Positions 40,701 to 55,700 of a DNA stretch of 64,000 nt are shown one piece after another. Both the position numbers and the translations under genes were made by a program. Position 1 is the stretch's first letter, and each line of letters opens with the position of its first letter. The notes under the pieces are model-generated. The model was given only the letters and a program-made list of their open reading frames with translations. It had not been told where the DNA came from and made no database searches. Source of the stretch: Plazaster borealis (lineage: Eukaryota; Echinodermata; Asteroidea; Forcipulatida; Labidiasteridae); contig CM037457.1 in the NCBI GenBank assembly GCA_021014325.1, positions 6,988,721 through 7,052,720 on the forward strand, written 5' to 3'.

Positions 40701-43700
40701 CGCCCAAAATTGATTGAACTGCTTATTCAAAGAGTAATGTGTCTACATACCTGAAGAGATCATTATCATTGCTGTCTCCCTGGGCAGACCCACTGTCTGA
40801 AACCTCACCCTGCAAAAAATAATTTAAAAATGGTCACAAATATTGAAAAAGCAAATTTGATTCCATCTGAAAGCTCCCTGATTATAAAGTTCATAGCAGT
40901 ACCAATCCTCTAGGGAAATATTTCCATATAAAATACTTTCATAGTTGAGAAAATAACATTTCAAGACCCCTTATAATCTCCATTGCTTATTCCAAATGCC
41001 ACAATTGAAATAAGCATCAACATGCACATTATCTATAAAACCATTGTTTGTTGTTCCAACTAAACCAAGAACTCTTAAAAAGGGGCTCCAAGGTCAAATT
41101 CAGTTTTGTGATCCACTCATTTTCCAATAGATAGAGTCCGAATGAAAACGAAGAAAAAGAAATAGCTTTGATTTGACCTTTTGACTGGCACAACAAAATT
41201 CCTCTTTGTATTGTACTGACCCATTTGGTGTTAATGTTCAATGACGTCACATTTCAAATTTCGCTATGAAAGAGTACCACATAAAACATTTTACACTGTT
41301 GAATAACAATTAACATGAGGTTAGCAACTCAGAATTTTTGCCCTGACTTTCATGAGGACTCTATCTATTGAAAAATTGGTGCATCACAAAACTGAATTTG
41401 ACATTGAAGCCCCTCTTTAAAGGGTCTGTACACGTTTGGTAATGACTCTGAAAATTAATGGCAATAAAAACAGCTTTGGATAGTTTAATGCATTTTGAGA
41501 AACTTTTCACTTCGAAGTACTGCGGTTATGGAAAAAGATACCACTTTTTATCCCCAAAAATTTGAATCTGAGAAGCAATACTGACACTAACGTTTCTCAG
41601 ATTGTGTATTCCAATTGCAGATTTTTCTTCCTGCGTTGGCAATATCTCAAAAACACTACCAACTTTTGAAATAAATTTTCACAGGTTAGTTTTGTGGTAT
41701 ATATCTACAACTATATAGGATTGAAACAAACAGGTGGTTCCAACTACCAAACGTATACAATCCCTTTAAGTTAATAACATTGTCACAGTTTGGCTGGTTG
41801 GATGGTGCGTTTATTGAAAACTAGAGGATGAAAATAAGTTTACTCTTCCAAAACCCAATGATGTAATATTCCTTTTAACAAGTCTGCCTTTAATGGGTCT
41901 TTATTTAAAATTCAGAGATAAGAACCACAGCCGAGTGTGTTCTGAAATTAGGATCAAGAAAGCTAGAGCCAAATCTGTTGTGTGACTCTTAAATGAATTG
42001 CATTGGTGTGATGTAACTCACTGTGTTGCGTTTGACACGGTCCATTAGAGCTGCCAATTCCTGCTGTTTGAGCTTCAGCTCAGTCTGTAGTCTACGATGC
42101 CTCAACTTCTCAGCTATCAGAGAATCATGGGTTGGGGTAGGAATATCTGCAACAAACAGAAGGTATACAGGGTCTGTTTGAATAGCTACTATGTAAACTG
42201 AAACATGAATGTATACAACCAATCAAAATGCAAAAGATACCTCAGTGACTGTTATGCTAATCTAACTTGACAAAAACAACAAAGCAAAGGAAAATATATC
42301 TCAAATCTAATATTTTTTTGTTAATACTGGCAATCGTTTATTTAATTTTTTTGTCTGGGATCAGCAGTGGTCTTGTTTCTATACCATACCCTGTGACAGA
42401 GGGTGTTCCCCCTCAAATGTTCCAATGTTTTACACACTCTTTACCCGTTGTACAGAAGTACCCCCCCCCCTAAAATCCTGTAAAGAATTCCTGAGATTCC
42501 AAGAACACAATAGGATGGGGGGGGGGGTTACCATGCCACATATCGAGCACCAAATGCTTGTTTCCTACTCATGTTAAGGTTGCAAGTGCACTTTGCATAG
42601 TGAGCACCAAACCACTAGTCATTAGTTTTGCCAACACTGTGTGTAATGAACATACTACCAGTGTGAAGGTGCAAACGAACACTGTAGACAAAAGGACGTA
42701 TGAGGAAAGTCTTATGAGAATAATGACGCCAGGGAAAATTACTGAAAGCTTTAGGACAAGTTAAATGCTTTGAAATGGTAATCATTTAACATAATCATTT
42801 TTACCAATTTTATTTATTGTATTTTTAAACGAAAATTTGAAGACAGTCATGCAGTTTTCCAAAAACAATAGTCTTTTGACATTTTGTGGATAAACTGATA
42901 GCGGAACCCATCAAATGTGTGGTTTGGATGCAAAAAGCTTGATGCGGCTTGTATACCAGCGCAGTTTATACATTGACATCTGAATCCAAGTTGAATATTT
43001 TTAGGTGGTGCTGCTTATATTCTCAGTGGCTTATATTCTGACAATTGTGGTTAAACAGTAACTATTTGGTTTTCACCTTCCATGTTTGCTGTCGCAGCAA
43101 GTTGTCTCAGTTCCGAACCTGGCATCAATGGATTTCTTTGGGCGGTATTTGTTGACTTGACACCCTACAAAGGAACAAAGTTATAGTTAATTTAAATGCA
43201 ACATGTATTTCAAGACACTGTAAATTTGTTTCATTGCATTGTTCAGTTAACCCTTTAAACTGACTGATCATTATATTGTGCATGAGCACAAAGTGATCTG
43301 CGGTGGGTTTGAATCCAAGTCTTGACATTTATGCTGTTAGAAAATGCACTTAACCATGACTTGCTTCTCTGCAACCAGGAATGGGTACCTGTAACGTTGT
43401 GTAAGGGCAGAGATGGTTCTTGTGATTGGTTTAGCTTGATACTCTACATACTTGACAGCACAGGCTGTGTATTCCCCAGGGAACTGAAATGGTTTAAGGA
43501 ATGAATAAGTAGCCCAATGTTCATGCACCAATATTGTAAAACATGATATAGGCATCAAGACAAGATACTTGAATATGAGGTTCTTACCTGTTGAGCTCTG
43601 GGAAGATGCTGATTAAGATCCCTGAGCTGATCCTGGACAGCCAGGAGGCGGTGTCTCTCTTCCTGAAGCTTACCCAGCTCCCGACGTTGCTGTTGCATCT

Positions 43701-46700
43701 TAGCTTCATAATATGCATCCCTGAGAAATAAGTCAAATTACAGTCAATCAATTCATATACTAGTGAAGTAAGTGTAATAGCAAAGAAACTTGTCAGGATT
43801 CAAGCGTACAAACACCGGCTACTCTCTTCAAATAAGGAGGCCGAAAAACAATAAAACCAACGCAACACAACTCTTATCTTTACAGCAAATTTTAGCTTTT
43901 AGAAAATGGCTTATTTTTCACAATTTTGTTTCTTTGAAAAATTTCACAGTGCCTGTTCATCTCTGTACATGTCCTGTAAATCCTTCTAAGCAAATAACCT
44001 ATACTAATAGAAATAGTGCAGGTTGGATGCAAGACTTTTGCCAAATTGAATCTGATGCTGGGTTTTCTTACTTTGTTTCTTGACTAACTCGTGGTACATC
44101 CCCTTCACTTATCACTGAAGCTGTTTGGGTTGTATTTCCTTCATCCTCGCCATCCTCTTCATCTTCTTCCTCCTCCTCCTCATCATCCTCCTCATTCTCA
44201 GCATTAGAGGTATCTATCTCATCCTGCCAACTTGCAGCTAACTCAGCCAGGTCATCTGGCAAGCCAATGGCTACCTCTGGTGATTGCTGCACTATGGCCA
44301 CCAGCTCTTGTAGTTGTCTCAATTTCTGCTTTGCAGCCTGAAGTTTCCTACAAAAACAGAGAGGTTATTCTCACGGTTTATTTGCCAACTGACTTTAGAC
44401 TATTTCACACTGGAATTTGGTTGGAAACGCCTGGGAAATAGCCATTCCCCTTGCTGGCTGGATAAAGTGAGATAACCCAGGGGTTAAGATACCAGTGTTT
44501 GTTCTTTTTTTCCGAGGATATCAAGTGTGGGGTGTTGGTGGCATGATGGGCTTACACTTCCACTTGGTTATTTAGGGTGAAAAGGACTTAAGTAATGAAT
44601 GCATGCATGAATTGTAAAAAGGGCAAGGCTTGCTTTTAGGTACATTATTAGCAGTATGGTGTACTTTACATACTCAGTTCCACAAGGACAAAATGCTTAA
44701 ATTCTTACTTAATTTTTCCCTTGATCTCTGGATCATCACCCCAGGCTGCTAACAAGCTCTGATTACTCTCAGTGTCTGTTGTCAGTTGGGAGTCATCTTC
44801 GGACTGCTGAGTTGAGGTTCCATCCTCTGTAGTATCAAGCTGTGATATGTGAACATAAAAAACGACACTAATTAAACATTTCCGATTCAAAGTGTACGTG
44901 CAAGTCTCGTACATATACGAACATTGGGACCCGTTACAGTGCACAAGTTAGTTTCCTTCACGTTTTAAAGCAACGTGCGTAGGGCCAGATTCGTGGCCGT
45001 GCAATAAAGGACCTCACCTTCAGCTTGTTCTATTATCGCATGGCCACGACCCTGCAGGTTTCAAATGGCCATTTAAGACTTCGTCGCTACTCTTTTATCC
45101 CCCTATTCAAACACACTGAAATTCAGGACATAAATAATGGATGCATTCCATAAACTCCCCAAAACGCCAGATGCTTGGTTCTTATGTAATTAGTAAGCGT
45201 AGTAAACAGGTTAAATCCATGTGCCCAACAGGGCCCAATTTCATAGAGCTGCTTCAGCACAAAATATTGCTGAACAAATTTCTGCTTAGCAGAAATGAGC
45301 AGGATACCAGTCACAGATTGTACATGTGACATGGTATTTTGGCTGGTAACCATATTCTAGCAAGCATAGTTTTGTTGTGCTTAGCTTCTTTTTGTGCTTA
45401 AGCAGCTTTGGGCCTGGAAATTGGGCCCTGGAGTTGGATTGCAGCAATCCAAATAAAGCAATGGTGCTTTTCTGGATCTTCAAAGGCTATTTTGTTGACA
45501 TTAATAGTATCTCAGATGGAAACATCTCTCTGAAGAATTGTCAGTCATTCAAGACAGCCTGAACTTGGTGAAATCTTAACCTGTTGTAGTAACCCTTGAG
45601 TGGATTGGAATCGCCCCACAGGTTCACCCCTCTCCAATCGCCTAAGATTGCTCATCAGCTCTGGATCCTCAAAGTTGACTGAGGAGGAGGTCTTCCTGCC
45701 ATCTCCTGACTCATCAACCCCTGTAAGAGATACAGCTGCTCCATCAAGACCTCGATACTGCTGGACAAGGTCCCGTAGGTCATCCAGACGTTGACGTACC
45801 TCTTGAAGGCGTCTGATCACAAAGAAAAAACAAACTTTGTCACTTATCTTTCAATGATGAATATAATGTATGGGGAGTTTTGAAACCATGGTCCATCCAA
45901 GAACGTTTTGGACAGACAAACTCATACCAAGTTTAACACACAAAAAAATGCTAAAAGGCTGTCTTGAATATGACCTTCGTGCTGTAACGAAAAATAGAGA
46001 CTTCAACACAAGTTGAACTTAAAACGTTCTAGCTACATTCAAGATCAACAAAGCTGATCCTAATTACCCCCTTCCCAAGTGGTCACTTTGTAACATAGTA
46101 ACTATGGCCAACCACTCACTGATATTTCCATGTAAAGGTGTTTATTGTTCTTACATTTGTGGCGTGTCGTGGCCGAGCGGATAAGAACACCAGACTCAAG
46201 CTCTGGTGTTTCTGATCAGCAGAGTGTGAGTTCGAGTCCCGGTCTTGACACTTGTGTCCTTGAGCAAGACACTTAACCATTATTGCTACGTCCTTTGGAT
46301 GGGACGTAAAGCCGTAAGTCCCTTGTGTTGCATAATGCATGTTCGCCCCGATGTTCCTGGTTTGATTGGCTGCATATTGCGTCACAGCACCTTGTGAACC
46401 ATTACATGGTGCTATGCAAAGGAATAGGTCACATACTTCAAAACGTAGCTCCGCATACCTTGCAGAAAAACAAAATGAGCGCTTTGAGACGCCCATCAGG
46501 TGTGATAAAGTGCTGTATAAGAACTCAGTATTGTTATTATTATTATTATTATTATTTGATTTAACAAAGAGTGTATACCTGAGTTTATCCATGGCCTCAT
46601 TGTCGTCTACCGAGCCTCCAACCAACTGAGCTTCCCTAACTTCCTCTCCACGCTGTGGCTGAGCCGGCTCCAGGAGATGGCTAGACGAGGCAGCACTCAT

Positions 46701-49700
46701 GGCCGAGTCTGTATCTGTAAAGAAAATAGAGAAACATTCCGTCACACCAGGGGCCAATAGTAAAATGCCTGTAAGCAGATAGCAACCGCTTGCAGTTTCA
46801 TAGCCCCTGCTTACTTTATGCAAAGCAAAAGGCATTGCTGGCAACTTTGCCTCAATGCAAGCGACTCAACTACAACTATGTGTTTGATGACTGATTCATG
46901 CCGATGAATTTGCTATGAGCAGTTATCCATACAACGCAGTGGAGCTCTCCTGGACAAGCTCTATTAAAGAGAGTGAGTGTTTACTGACCTGCCCCTGGTA
47001 TGCTTGGCCGTAATGCATGCAGCTGATGTAAAAGATCATCCATTTGTGTCTTCTTCTGTTGTAAAGCCTGTAATGTACTCAGAAGATGTTGCTGCTCTGA
47101 ATTCATGGCAGCTACCTCATTCTGTTCAAATAACAAGTACACTTATTTTTAAAACGTTGGATTATCTTCAGAGTTTTACTATGGAAATTTAAAGGAATCA
47201 TGTACATGCGAAATTGTTGACCATCTTCTTGATAATTGCAGGGATGAGATTTGCCAAAAATGAAAATTCCTGAAAATGGCTTCCGAGCATGGGTTCCCCC
47301 TTATTCTAGACACGGAACCTCCTGAAGGTTACAATGCATGAGGTTTACAGATCATGTGCATCACCAGAAATACAATAAGCTACAGGTCTGGACTCAATGT
47401 GGACCATTTCATTCTCCCTTTTGTTACTACTTCACTTCTTTCAAGAAAACTTTGAAGGCTCCGAAAGATTTTGAGAGAATCCTGAAATCAGGAAAAAACC
47501 TGAGAAATTGTACTTGATTGTAATTGACTTAAAATAATTGAACTCAATGTTACAAATCTTGTTTGGTAAAGAGCTATACTTTTTAATTAAACTGAATGTT
47601 TCCATTTCTTACTTGTTCCCTCTCAGCAATATCCATTCTGTCTAGCATCCTGGCTCTTCGTATTTCTGGAGCTCTGCGTTCCATGTCCTCAGATAGGATC
47701 ATCATGAGCAGTTCACGACGCTGATCATTTAGGTCTGTATCACCACCCCTGGCCAACTCAAAATCGGCCATGTTAAGAGTTCGTTCAGCTTCCTGTGGAT
47801 CATTGGTGCTCACATCAGTGGTACTCTGAGAAGCTGTGTTTTAAAAAAGGGATATAGTTCAACAAATACCCAGCACATTGCAACCTGGTTTGAGATATAT
47901 AACAAACCAAACCTTAACATTGCAATTTTAGGATAGTCCATAACATGTTGAAAGGCAAAACACACTCACTACTAAAAATTGTATTCTTGAAATAAGAAAC
48001 AAATTCTATTTCAAGGAAAAGATTCTTGTCTCACTCCCTAGACAGTTTTTTTATCAAGATTTTTGGGAGTGACACAAGAAAAGATTTCCTAAAATAAGAT
48101 TTTGTTCTGATATCAAGAATGCTATTTTTAGCAGTAATTGTTTTAATAGTTTGAATTTTGTGATACATATCATACCGCCTTTTCAATGTAGTCTTCTTGA
48201 TCACATACAAACATGAATGTTTCCAAAAAGCACAAGTCCATTTTGGTCATAAACACAGAAGCGAGAGCCACTGCTGACAAAAAGGTCTGAAACTAGGATC
48301 CAAAGTTGAGGAGTTATTTAGAATTGATGGCATTTCCACCTCTTGATACCCTCTGGAGAGATTGAGACTTCAAAGAGCCTCTAGGTACAGTAAAATACAG
48401 GATTTCCTCATTTCTTCTTCATAGGAGCAGAGATGCCAACATTGAATTCCCAAAAAGAGTAGCACCGCCGAGCACTTAGGTTTCAAGTCAAGCATAAAAC
48501 TCACCGAGCCGTAAAAAGAGGAAAATTATGACATTTATGATATAAACTAACACTTTCAGCGAAAATCACTTATTGCAAAGCGGCCTGCTCTAGAGGTCAA
48601 ACAATTATGAATTGTATTCTCAGGCTTGATTTAAAAAAAAAAAAAAAAAAAGGTGTTTTTTTTTTTTTGTATCGGACCGCAATTTGCACTAGCTTGTGCA
48701 TGAAGAGAACCCTTTCCAATTAAACTCAACAAAATGCTTTGTTTTTCTGTCCCATTGTTTATTAAAATGAATAATGCTCACGTTTGTACAGCAAAATACT
48801 AAAAAAATACGTCACACCACCTGACCACAGCAGGCCAGTCAAGTCTTCAAACGACTTCAGCAAGAGCAATTTCGTCAATTGGCCTTTGCAACCAATTCCA
48901 TTTCCACCCACTGCATTCTTAACAACTTCTTTATCGACAGTTTTCATCAGATCTTAGCCTCGATTGCGATCGATGAAATAGTTTCTTGTTGTCACCGGTA
49001 TTTTAGTTGATCGCTGCAGCGATCGCGATGTTTCAAATGAAATCCACGACGGCGAGCGCTGAACTTGCGAATTGCATTTTAGATAAAAGTTATCACAGTG
49101 TCTGTTTGCCGCCGCATCCCACAGCCGTAAAGCGTTAGAAAAACTGCGGAACCAGTCTCTACAAAAGCGACTGTAGAATGTATGCTGTACAAGGAGACTT
49201 GAGGCTCAGTGTGTGCTCTGTGCTACGCGTGTGTCAGGGAGGCAAATCCTGAATACGATAGTTTATGGGATTGGTACCTCCTAAATAAGCACCAAACCGC
49301 GTGTGAATTCGGCGCCGCTCATCACTTTTAACCACGCGGCAGTAGTCAACATTTTTTATAGTTTTTTCATTTTATACTTTTAGTTTTAGTTTTTATCATG
49401 ATACATTTACACTGGGCGGCTTGTTTATCATATTTAATTGAAGATTATCGTAGCGGCGTATTCACGGCTCAAAATCGTATTTTCTACGCCCAAATCGTGT
49501 ATGTTGGCATCTCTGTAGGAGTAACTTTTCACACCTGGAAGAAAATCTGATAATTCAGATAAAAGTCTGAAATAAATAGATTTCCACAAAGCCTCTATTT
49601 CATGAACCATCACTGCGTTGACTACTTTGTCGGCAGGGTTCTCACCAGGTTTTTTCAAAACTGTGGGGCTTTCTGGATCCAAATTTTTGAAGTTTGGCCG

Positions 49701-52700
49701 AAGCACGCTGAATTGAAACAAGGTCTTCGGAATGTTTTCTACTTGGTGTTTATCTTGGTTTTAAAAGCCCTACTGTGCAACCTGGAACATTTTATATGTT
49801 TTTTTCTTGATGTTTTTTGTAAAAAAAACAAACCCCAAAAAACATTCTTATTAGTATTTTGTTTGTTTGTGTAACGGGGAGCAGGATTTCTTCATATCTT
49901 CTTCATAGGAGTAACTTTTTACACCTGGAGGAAAATCTGATAATACAGATAAAAGTCGGCCGAAATTTGCGCGTATCTGCACGCAAATCGTGTGTATTCG
50001 CCCGATACGCTAGCTTGTGCATGGGGAGAAAACCCCGGTCGATATGGAATATTTCAGCAATGCCAAAATGAACCAAACATCCTTTAAACAATATTTGTTT
50101 TTAAGCAACTTACTGTCGTCTGCGCTTTGGTCCTCTGACTTCTTGATGCGTCCTTCAAGATCTTCCTGTAACAGCATCAATGCATTCTGTCGATTTTGTA
50201 ATGCCCTCAGCTGTAAAGAACACAATGCACAAAACATGACTCCATTGTATACAAATATCACTTTACAATTACAAACCAGTGAATCACGTCAAGGATATCC
50301 CCCAGATTATCATTCTTTCAATTGCTCTTTTTATCAACATGACTCTGTCTTTGTGGTAATTACCGTCATTTAAAGTCAACAGAAAAGCTGAATTTCTAGA
50401 CATTTCAAGGTATTATTTATTCTACTTATGTTAATCAGTATGTGGATACCTCTTCCTGTTGTTGTAACATCTTTTTAAGGAGATCGTGTTGCTGACGTAA
50501 TCCCTCCAGCTCTTCCATGCGGGTCTTGATGTCAACGTTACCCTGTAACCAAAAGGGAATGGACCTCAGATTTTGTACATCCATCCATGTAAATTCAGTT
50601 TCTTTGTATTGAATTTACACTTTAGATATGTTCTTGTGGATGAATAAGTGTGCAAAGCGAGTCTCATAATGAGGTGCAATGAAGGCAATGATGGTTTAAC
50701 TTGGACTCTATAGCAGGGTTCTGCCCAGGATTTCTTTAGTGCCGAAAAAAAAGTTTTTCGTGGTACATGTACGGTCAAGTCAATTTCCTTTCGATCGTGC
50801 ACGGAGTGGTTACACACGTGCGCCCTGCAGCTGTGCCTTGAATGTGGGCCTCCATAGTGCGCGCATGCCTTTACCGCCATGGGAAAACAATTTACAGCAT
50901 CTATAGCATGGTGCTTACTCTGCAGTTCCTTTTCCTTTGTATTATACGCTATAGAATAGGGTACGCAACATGATGAAACTGGTATCATGTTATTCGAAGC
51001 GTTTAGCTACAATCAGCGTGACTAGAAACCATTGCGAAATCAATGCGAGTTTCGTTGGATATAATGTACATCGTACAGGCGTGAGGGATGCTCGATCCTG
51101 GATCATTAAAATAGACTCAAACCAAAGAAGGAGGGTACTCGAAACTTTGGATGAAGCTTTTTACTGGTAAATAAATTTTTTTACACGATGTTCAAAATAT
51201 TTTGAAGGAAATGGACAAAAAAAAAAAGGAAAATGTGTGGTGGTCGGAAAACGAAATAATTCTGCTAGTGGTGGTCGGGGAATCATGAGTGCCGGTCGGG
51301 TTTTCCGGCACCGACCACCGTGGGCAGAACCCTGCTATAGACTGTGCAAGTCTATTAAATGACAAGTGCACCTTTTATAGGAATGGTGTAAACAACCTCC
51401 ACCAGGTTAAAAAAAAAAACATTAACGCCAAGCCAGGAGTGTCATTTATGACAGACATGGCGTATTACATTTGTACACTATTATAATCATTGTTAGTAAT
51501 CAGAAGTGGTTTGAAATGACAAACATGTTCTATTTTTGCAGACAACTTTTAAAATACATTAAGACTGACAATTGCATGGTTGTTATTTAAAGCCATACTG
51601 TTACCAAATGTTGACCTTCCTATAAAAGTCGGATGAATGATCTGACATAAACAAGATTTTTTATATTTTGCTTCGACAAAGAAAAAAGGACAGCTTGTTA
51701 CATAATGATCAGCAAATACAGCCACACTATTTGTAAAATTGTCTTTGGTAAGTACATTTACATGAGTAATTATATTATTCTGTTTTTTTTTTAACCCATA
51801 ATTTGATAAATCAATTTACACAGCAATCAACACATTCAGTTTGGAAACAACAGAGGCAATGAGTCGACTTTTAAGATGGTTTGGCTTCAGAAAGTGCATA
51901 GGATAAAGATGAATGTTTCAAGGGAAACCAAGTGATAGAGGTTCATGAACACAAGGTAGTAAGGTTGAAAGATACAAATGGAAATGTCACTAGTAGATAC
52001 TACTGGTTTTCCTGTTGAAAAGAGGAGTAGCAAGTGCAATCTCCAGGGGTGAGACTGGTCCAAGTCATTTATAAACTGTGTGTGCTTGGAAGATTTGTCA
52101 ACCATCTTGCAAAGCGAGATTCTAATAAACATATTCAGTATGCCAATGTTACAATTGCTGGATCAGTAGCTGTGAACAATGATTAACTGTTAAGCTAATA
52201 TATCACATAACTCGTGAGTCACGACTGTTCACGACTATATTGTACAATGGGTAAGGAGAAGACAGATTTCTACATAAGTGTCTCTTCTCATTTACATGCG
52301 TTTTAATAGCTTAATTCATTGACAAATGTTTGGGGGGTTTTCCTGAAAGTAAAGAGCATATTTTAATATTGTATCCTCTGTCGGATACTTTCAAAATATT
52401 TGAAAATAGTGGTTGTTTGTCTTAACAGCAGAATAGATATACTAAAACATGTACAAGAAATTGTTTCATAAAAGAATGCTGTAAAGCCGAGGAAATTTGC
52501 TTTAAAAATTTGTGTTTGACTGTTTGTTTTCGGTTGAGAAAAAAATGTAAATTGTCTATAATAAATTTTTGTTCAATATGGTAAATGAAACAAAGCAACT
52601 GTGCTAATCATTTGAAAGTTAGATTTATCCTCTACAAAATAAACCAAACTTGGAATGACATAAAATAATCACAACGAAAGTTATCTAAGGATTTCTAGGT

Positions 52701-55700
52701 ACAGTAGAAAATCTTGTCACATTTTGTGCCGTGTTGAAGGAGAAAATGACTTGATGTTTACTTGTGTGCGAGTGTTAAAGGGTTAAACAATTTCTCCATT
52801 TGGAATGATTTGCCAACAAAATAAAAAAAAAAGCTCTGTGATACATACGTATATCAGAGACAACCATGCCAGTCTACTTAATCTGTCTAATTTGTGGAAT
52901 AAAATATCTTGGTCATTTTGTAACAAAAAAATTACGAGCATATGACTTATGCACAGATACTGGAAAACTATAAATAAATAAAACAGCTAAATAACCATGC
53001 TCAAATCAACAAACAAGTTATGCTGTAGTATTCTGCTTCATCTAGCTAAACAGGCTAAGGTTTGAATAATTTGGCCTGTGGGTGATACAACATGCATTCA
53101 AGCATCCTGACAACCTTTTCACAACTTAGAAACCTCTTAAATTGAAAAATCGTTGAATAGAAGCAGAACGAGTCGTCATGCCGCAAGTCCAGCATTCCCC
53201 ATGCAGCCTCTTGTCCATAATTCCAGACTCTCCTTCCAACCAAATAACTCTTAGACCAGGCTCACCCCTGAATTGCAGGCTACCACTGTCAAACAAGCAG
53301 CATGCATACCTCGACTAGATCTGCAGAGGGAGCAGTCAGGGTAGACATGGCAGACGCCAACTCCTCCTCTTCTCTCGTCTCTCCTTGTCTGTCAGGACTC
53401 ATCTCCTCAAGACTGGATGATTGTTCCTTTTCCCCCTTGTCTTCATACTTCTTAAGCATAAAGCTGTACTGTTCATGGAGCTCCATCGTCCCAAATGCTG
53501 AAGGAAGGTCAGATGCCCGACTGCTTACTGATGAAGCATCATCCCCTAGTCCAATGGAAGCATCTGACCCACTAGCATATTCTACATCTGATGGGTAGCT
53601 TCCAAGTTGGCTCTCAATCTTGGGACGTGTGCGTGCAGTAAACGTCCCTTCCTTTTTGTTCACCAGGTTGTAGGATAAAAATGTGGGAGTGCAGGGGTTG
53701 GTGGTTTGTGTGCTTTAGTTAGGAGTTACAAATGATTCCATGCCAATTAATTTGACACATAATAACTTGGTAAACATGCTCTCTATACCTGAAACTAATC
53801 TACCAAAATAAGTTGAACACACTTGGGTTAACATTACATAGTCCTCAGGAAATGCACATGGTTTGTCTACAAATAAACAACACTAATTGATTTTATGGAG
53901 ACTTTTAAATAAAGAGTTGTATAAAAAGTTGTATAAAAGTTATTTGTCACAAAGAACCTATTCAGAACGACAGACGACATCTACATTGGCTACAATCTTA
54001 CATTCTGAAATGTTTTCTACAATTGTATGATACATCAACTACTTCTTACTTCAGAAATGGTTAAGTAAAACCTCGCAATAATACTTACTGTTGTTGCTTC
54101 TGAGATATCGGACTGTGCATCGATGTTGATTGAAGCACTCTCAGCAATGGAGGTAGACTGGGAGTCATTAGAGTTGTGACTACTCCGTCCCGCTCCCTCA
54201 TCAGACAGCATCCTCTCAAGCAGGGCCAGATATCCACGCTCTTGTTCATGCAGGTGATTCTGAAGATTGACCAGTTTTTCAACTTGCTCATCTGTACCAT
54301 CCTGTGAGCTGTCAGTATTCAAGTTGGTCATCATGGAAGCGGCTTGTTTCATGTAGTCCTGTTGCAGCAAGCAGAAAATACATTTTAGGAACACAAATTA
54401 TCGAAGCATCTTTAAGGAATACTTATTTGGATCCTTTTTAAATTTAATATGCACTGCCAAACATCATATGTTCATAAAATATTGTGACTAGACATTCTGA
54501 CCATTAGATTTTGTCCATGATGTATTATTCCTGGCATCTGTTTAGTAGTGCAGTACTCCGTCAATACAAGCATGCCATTAAATAAGGATGTATTTAGGAT
54601 CCTTAGCGAAAAGGTTATTGCCCTGTGAGAACAATAACCTTGTTGTGACCACAACTTTAACTCACCCTGATTTGCATAAGTCTTGCAACTATCTGGTTTC
54701 TGTCAGCCTGTAGAAAACAAGAGACTAGTATTAACATCTCTGTCGGCATCAGTGGCAGACTTTAACATTGTTTGGGGAATAAATGTTTGTTTGAAGATAA
54801 TGATATTATGGGCCAACTATGTGCATCAAACAAAAATTCAATCTATTTAAAACCTAGTTTCAGTTTTGGTTTTTGTTTGTTTTGGTGGTTTTGGGTTGGT
54901 TTTTTTGTTTTTTGGGTGTTTTTTTTGAGGGGGGGATGACAAACTTTAATTTTTCTTAAAATTGAGAATAAAGTTAGATATTTTAATAGCAGATTTAGTG
55001 TAAGTTAAGCCAGTCAGTAAAAAGCTCTGATGGGATAGACCTCATGCACATGACATCATTTGAGTAGGGCGTCGTCGCCTAGAGGTCAAAAGAGGTTGTT
55101 CATTAGCCAATCCTGTGCGCCGCATGTACAATCTGTGTTTTTCCATTGTTCCATGATCGGTTAACCTCTAAGATGGCAGCTTGACGATGTCAATGCATAA
55201 GGTCTAATACCATTAAAAAGTGCTGAAGCTGTAAGGTCATATTTTAAGGTCATATTTTAAGGTCATATCAAAATAACATGACTGGACTCTAGTTCACATG
55301 CTCTTAATGATTTCCATACCATTTCATTGACATGGTTAGCCTCATTGCCAGATTGTGTTCGCTGGTGAAGAGCAGCATCACGCGTAGCCTCCTCAGCATG
55401 GTTCACCTGGGGTGCCTTTCTGGATTGGGTTTTCACATCTCGACGGACATTGTTGATAGCTGCTAAAGCTTGACTATCTGCAAACGGCTGTTAATCCAAA
55501 TATATGTATCCAATAACTAACTGAAGAACTGCTATATGATTTACTAATTGGCAATAATCGATGTTGTAGTACTCATACTCGTAACAGGGTTCTACCCAGG
55601 ATTTTTTCAAAACTGTAGGGGATTCTGGACCCAATTTTGGGGGGGTTTTGCCACATCAGAGTTAACGTTACAGTCAAAACAAGTTGGGTCAAAATAATTG

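Noticed and set aside
46116..46844. A 242-residue minus-strand frame
   Set aside because: It runs from the SINE through an ATT-type microsatellite and PCM1 exon 46579-46714 into intron; only the exon part is real.
55320..55477. PCM1 exon 3 starting at TTTGCAG/ATAG
   Set aside because: Same phase problem; the acceptor GATTAACAG at 55487 gives a 168-nt exon that keeps the frame.
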